This document shows, piece after piece, positions 61,950 to 64,000 of a stretch of DNA of 64,000 nt (positions within the stretch are counted from its first letter, which is position 1; every line of letters starts with the position of its first letter). Source of the DNA: Janthinobacterium sp051380875 (GTDB taxonomy: Bacteria > Pseudomonadota > Gammaproteobacteria > Burkholderiales > Burkholderiaceae_D); assembly GCF_051380875.1 (NCBI RefSeq), contig NZ_JBNYXW010000016.1, forward strand, positions 103,553 to 167,552, given 5' to 3'. The position numbers were made by a program, and so were the translations under genes. The notes beneath the pieces are model-generated. The model searched no databases. It was not told where the DNA came from and worked only from the letters and a program-made list of their open reading frames with translations.

Positions 61950-62019
61950 GCCGGTTTTGTAGCACCGTTGTTGATTCTTGTTTAAAGCACCCATAAAAAC
62001 CACAATATCTGGAGATGAC

Positions 62020-63036
62020 ATGAAACACACATTCGTAGCGGCAGCCGTCCTGGCCTCATTGGCCGCCTTCGCCGGCAGCGCCGGCGCCCAATCGTCCGTC
62101 ACCGTGTACGGCTTGCTCGACGCGGGCCTGACGTCCGAACATGGCGGCGCCGACGGTTCCGTCACCAAGCTGGCCACCGGCGTGCAGTCGGGCAGCCGCA
62201 TCGGCTTCAAGGGCACGGAAGACCTGGGCAACAATCTGAAAGCTAATTTCCTGCTGGAAAATGGTCTCGATCTCGACACGGGCGCCTACCGCCAGGGCGC
62301 CTTGTTCGGGCGCAAGGCGTATGTGGGCCTGTCCGGCGGCTTCGGTGCCGTGAATATCGGTTTGCAGCACAACCCGCTGTTTACCGCGCTGGACAATATC
62401 GACCCGTTCGAGACGGGCATGACGGGCGCCTCGATCAACCTGATGAGCGTGGCCAGCCTGCGCACGAAAAACTCCATCATGTATGAATCGCCGAAGGTGA
62501 ACGGCTTGTCGGCCGCCGTCATGGTCGGCCTGGGCGAAAAGCCAGGCAGCAACACCCTGGGACGCACCATCGACTTTTCCATCGACTACGCGAATGGCCC
62601 GCTGGTGCTGACGCTGGCGCACGACAACCGCAAGGACACGCCACTGAACACGGCAAAAGTAACCTTGCTGGGCGGCACCTATGATTTCGGCCCTGCCAAG
62701 CTGCACGCCGCGTATGAAACGGACAAGGATGATGCGGGCACGGATTTCCGCGACTATATGCTGGGCGTGTCCGCACCCGCAGGGGCGGCGGGCAGCGTGA
62801 TGGCGTCCTACATCAAGAAGGATGACCGCACGAACGCGCGCCGCGGCGCTCGCCAGCTGGCCATCGGCTATACGTATGCCTTATCCAAGCGCACCAACCT
62901 GTACACCTCGTACGGGCGCATCACCAACGATAGCGCGGGCAGCAACTTTGCCGGTGATGCGTCGAGCGGCGGCAGCGTGCCCTTGCCGGGGCATAACTCG
63001 AGCGCCTTTACGGCCGGCATGCGTTTGAAGTTCTAA
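62020..63036 (+). CDS. Gram-negative general porin (betaproteobacterial type)
   Basis: This 338-residue protein has a signal peptide (HTFVAAAVLASLAAFAGSAGA) and begins QSSVTVYGLLDAGL, the classic start of betaproteobacterial trimeric porins. SRIGFKGTEDLGNNLKANFLLENGLDLDTG and a terminal strand ending in Phe (AFTAGMRLKF) follow, the latter for BAM recognition. It should be a 16-stranded outer-membrane barrel letting small solutes, perhaps anions, into the periplasm. GGAG precedes the ATG at 62020; the longer frame adds a non-signal prefix. It lies between thiG and xsc in the same direction but has its own hairpin terminator. Confidence 0.92.
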   Translation: MKHTFVAAAVLASLAAFAGSAGAQSSVTVYGLLDAGLTSEHGGADGSVTKLATGVQSGSRIGFKGTEDLGNNLKANFLLENGLDLDTGAYRQGALFGRKAYVGLSGGFGAVNIGLQHNPLFTALDNIDPFETGMTGASINLMSVASLRTKNSIMYESPKVNGLSAAVMVGLGEKPGSNTLGRTIDFSIDYANGPLVLTLAHDNRKDTPLNTAKVTLLGGTYDFGPAKLHAAYETDKDDAGTDFRDYMLGVSAPAGAAGSVMASYIKKDDRTNARRGARQLAIGYTYALSKRTNLYTSYGRITNDSAGSNFAGDASSGGSVPLPGHNSSAFTAGMRLKF

Positions 63037-63057
63037 GGCGCAAGGCTGGCGAAACCG

Positions 63058-63090
63058 ATGGCGGGTTATCTGTTGCAGATAGCCCGCCAT
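63058..63090 (+). terminator. Hairpin after the porin gene
   Basis: ATGGCGGGTTATCT pairs with AGATAGCCCGCCAT (14 bp with one G-T wobble) around a 5-nt loop. Only two Ts follow. Confidence 0.65.
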
Positions 63091-63117
63091 TTGCGTTTCA
63101 GGAATGGGACTTTGTTG

Positions 63118-63245
63118 GATATTTCAGATTCAGGAACGGAACAGTCCGATTTTTCATGAATTTTCATTGACATCCCATTTCTCAAGCGTTAAATTGAATG
63201 CGATATTTCAAATATCGGAACAAAATATACCGATTTTTTATAAAA
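63118..63245 (+). promoter_or_regulatory. Two long direct repeats upstream of xsc, 84 bp apart
   Basis: Copy A starts with GATATTTCA at 63118 and copy B at 63202. In both, GGAAC follows at +15 and CCGATTTTT at +28, so at least 23 positions are identical over about 37 bases. Copy B also contains the perfect palindrome GATATTT-C-AAATATC and an ATCGG/CCGAT pair. The 84-bp period is eight helical turns, fitting cooperative binding. Copy B ends about 20 bp before the xsc start. Confidence 0.7.
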
Positions 63246-63263
63246 CCGTAAGGAGACACCACC

Positions 63264-64000
63264 ATGAATGACATGACCGAGCAAAAAGCTGCCGCCGCAG
63301 CGGCCACCCCAGCCGTCCCAGTTGGCCCGCAAAAGATGACGCCTTCCGAGGCGTTCGTGGAAACCCTGGCCGCCAATGGCGTGACCGACATGTTCGGCAT
63401 CATGGGCTCTGCCTTCATGGACCCGATGGATATCTTTGCGCCAGCCGGCATCCGTTTGATCCCCGTGGTGCACGAGCAGGGCGCCGGCCACATGGCTGAC
63501 GGCTATGCCCGCGTTTCGGGCCGCCATGGCGTGGTCATCGGCCAGAATGGCCCCGGCATCAGCAATTGCGTCACGGCGATTGCCGCCGCTTACTGGGCGC
63601 ATACGCCCGTCGTGATCATCACGCCGGAAACGGGCACGATGGGCATGGGCCTGGGCGGTTTCCAGGAAGCCAATCAATTGCCGATGTTCGAAGAATTTAC
63701 GAAATATCAAGGCCACGTCACCCATCCGGCCCGCATGGCCGAATTCACGGGCCGCTGCTTCGACCGTGCCATGTCGGAAATGGGCCCGACGCAACTGAAC
63801 ATTCCACGCGATTATTTCTACGGCGAAATCAAGGCCGAGATTCCAACACCGAGCCGCCTCGACCGTGGCGCCGGCGGCGAGAGCAGCCTGAACGATGCGG
63901 CCGAACTGCTGGCCAAGGCCAAGTTCCCCGTCATCATCTCCGGCGGCGGCGTGGTCATGGGCGAAGCCATCGAAGAGTGCAAGGCCCTGGCCGAGCGCCT
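63264..64000 (+). CDS. xsc: Sulfoacetaldehyde acetyltransferase (3' end outside the window)
   Basis: The first 245 codons are visible and run off the window edge. The product is a thiamine-diphosphate enzyme. MTPSEAFVETLAANGVTDMFGIMGSAFMDPMDIFAPAGIR, split as helix and loop, then VVHEQGAGHMADGYARVSG with the cofactor-activating Glu, IGQNGPGISNCVTAI and GGFQEANQLPMFEEFTKYQGHV closely follow known Xsc proteins. Xsc cleaves sulfoacetaldehyde with phosphate to acetyl phosphate and sulfite, the central step of taurine, isethionate and sulfoacetate breakdown. AAGGAGA lies eight bases before the ATG. It needs thiamine diphosphate, whose precursor is made by the nearby thiG. Confidence 0.93.
   Translation, partial: MNDMTEQKAAAAAATPAVPVGPQKMTPSEAFVETLAANGVTDMFGIMGSAFMDPMDIFAPAGIRLIPVVHEQGAGHMADGYARVSGRHGVVIGQNGPGISNCVTAIAAAYWAHTPVVIITPETGTMGMGLGGFQEANQLPMFEEFTKYQGHVTHPARMAEFTGRCFDRAMSEMGPTQLNIPRDYFYGEIKAEIPTPSRLDRGAGGESSLNDAAELLAKAKFPVIISGGGVVMGEAIEECKALAER

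Noticed and set aside
61950..62019. A TPP riboswitch linked to thiG
   Set aside because: Neither the thiG upstream gap (12 bp) nor the downstream region has room or the conserved CUGAGA elements.

Overview
The window looks like the chromosome of a high-GC betaproteobacterium in Burkholderiales, most likely an Oxalobacteraceae member close to Janthinobacterium, Massilia or Duganella. This is inferred from recalled gene order and protein style (ppc divergent from hemCDXY, ftsK-lolA-rarA-serS, trxB-smr, paired PEP-CTERM proteins, a GlnB after nadE), not from a database search. Most of it is ordinary housekeeping chromosome. I see no phage, transposon, integron or CRISPR array.

Layout. 1-2.9 kb: the 3' end of a TPR/LytR_C protein and an Ig-like surface lipoprotein. 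2.9-8 kb: suhB divergent from trmJ, then a Tat-signal small subunit, a GMC oxidoreductase and a frameshifted lipase. 8.2-11.9 kb: a seven-domain cyclic-di-GMP signalling protein. 12-17.5 kb: a PhaF-type granule protein, a TetR regulator, a TPR protein, a LOG-family hydrolase, a PEP-CTERM protein, a YgjP-type metallopeptidase, a KGG-repeat protein and a phasin. 17.8-21 kb: purU, yaeQ, a head-GIN protein and a truncated RlmI-like protein that lacks its methyltransferase domain. 21-25 kb: two multiheme cytochromes c divergent from a MocR regulator, and a DUF4870 protein. 25-31.4 kb: a ProQ-domain protein with an RNase D-like exonuclease, rpoD, and an orphan sensor kinase.

31.5-42.7 kb: ppc, hemC-hemD-hemX-hemY, a membrane PQQ glucose dehydrogenase and ppa. 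42.8-48.5 kb: a FemAB-like acyltransferase, nadE-glnB, a TRIC-type channel and trxB-smr. 48.7-55.4 kb: ftsK-lolA-rarA, a tiny secreted protein, serS and two identical tRNA-Ser(CGA) genes. 55.6-64 kb: hisC, a second PEP-CTERM protein, a beta-hydroxyacid dehydrogenase, a UPF0324 anion exporter, a DadA-like flavoprotein, thiG, a porin and the start of xsc (sulfoacetaldehyde acetyltransferase).

How the genes connect. The best non-routine signal is at the right end. Two copies of a long imperfect repeat lie exactly 84 bp apart upstream of xsc. A third, partial match with the same internal spacing lies upstream of the UPF0324 exporter. This suggests one regulator couples sulfonate breakdown (acetyl phosphate plus sulfite) to anion export, with the DadA-like flavoprotein and ThiG in the exporter's transcription unit. 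Other candidates are the truncated RlmI-like protein behind an 18-bp palindrome, a MocR gene preceded by direct repeats, an orphan terminator upstream of rpoD that may end a small RNA, and the frameshift in the lipase.
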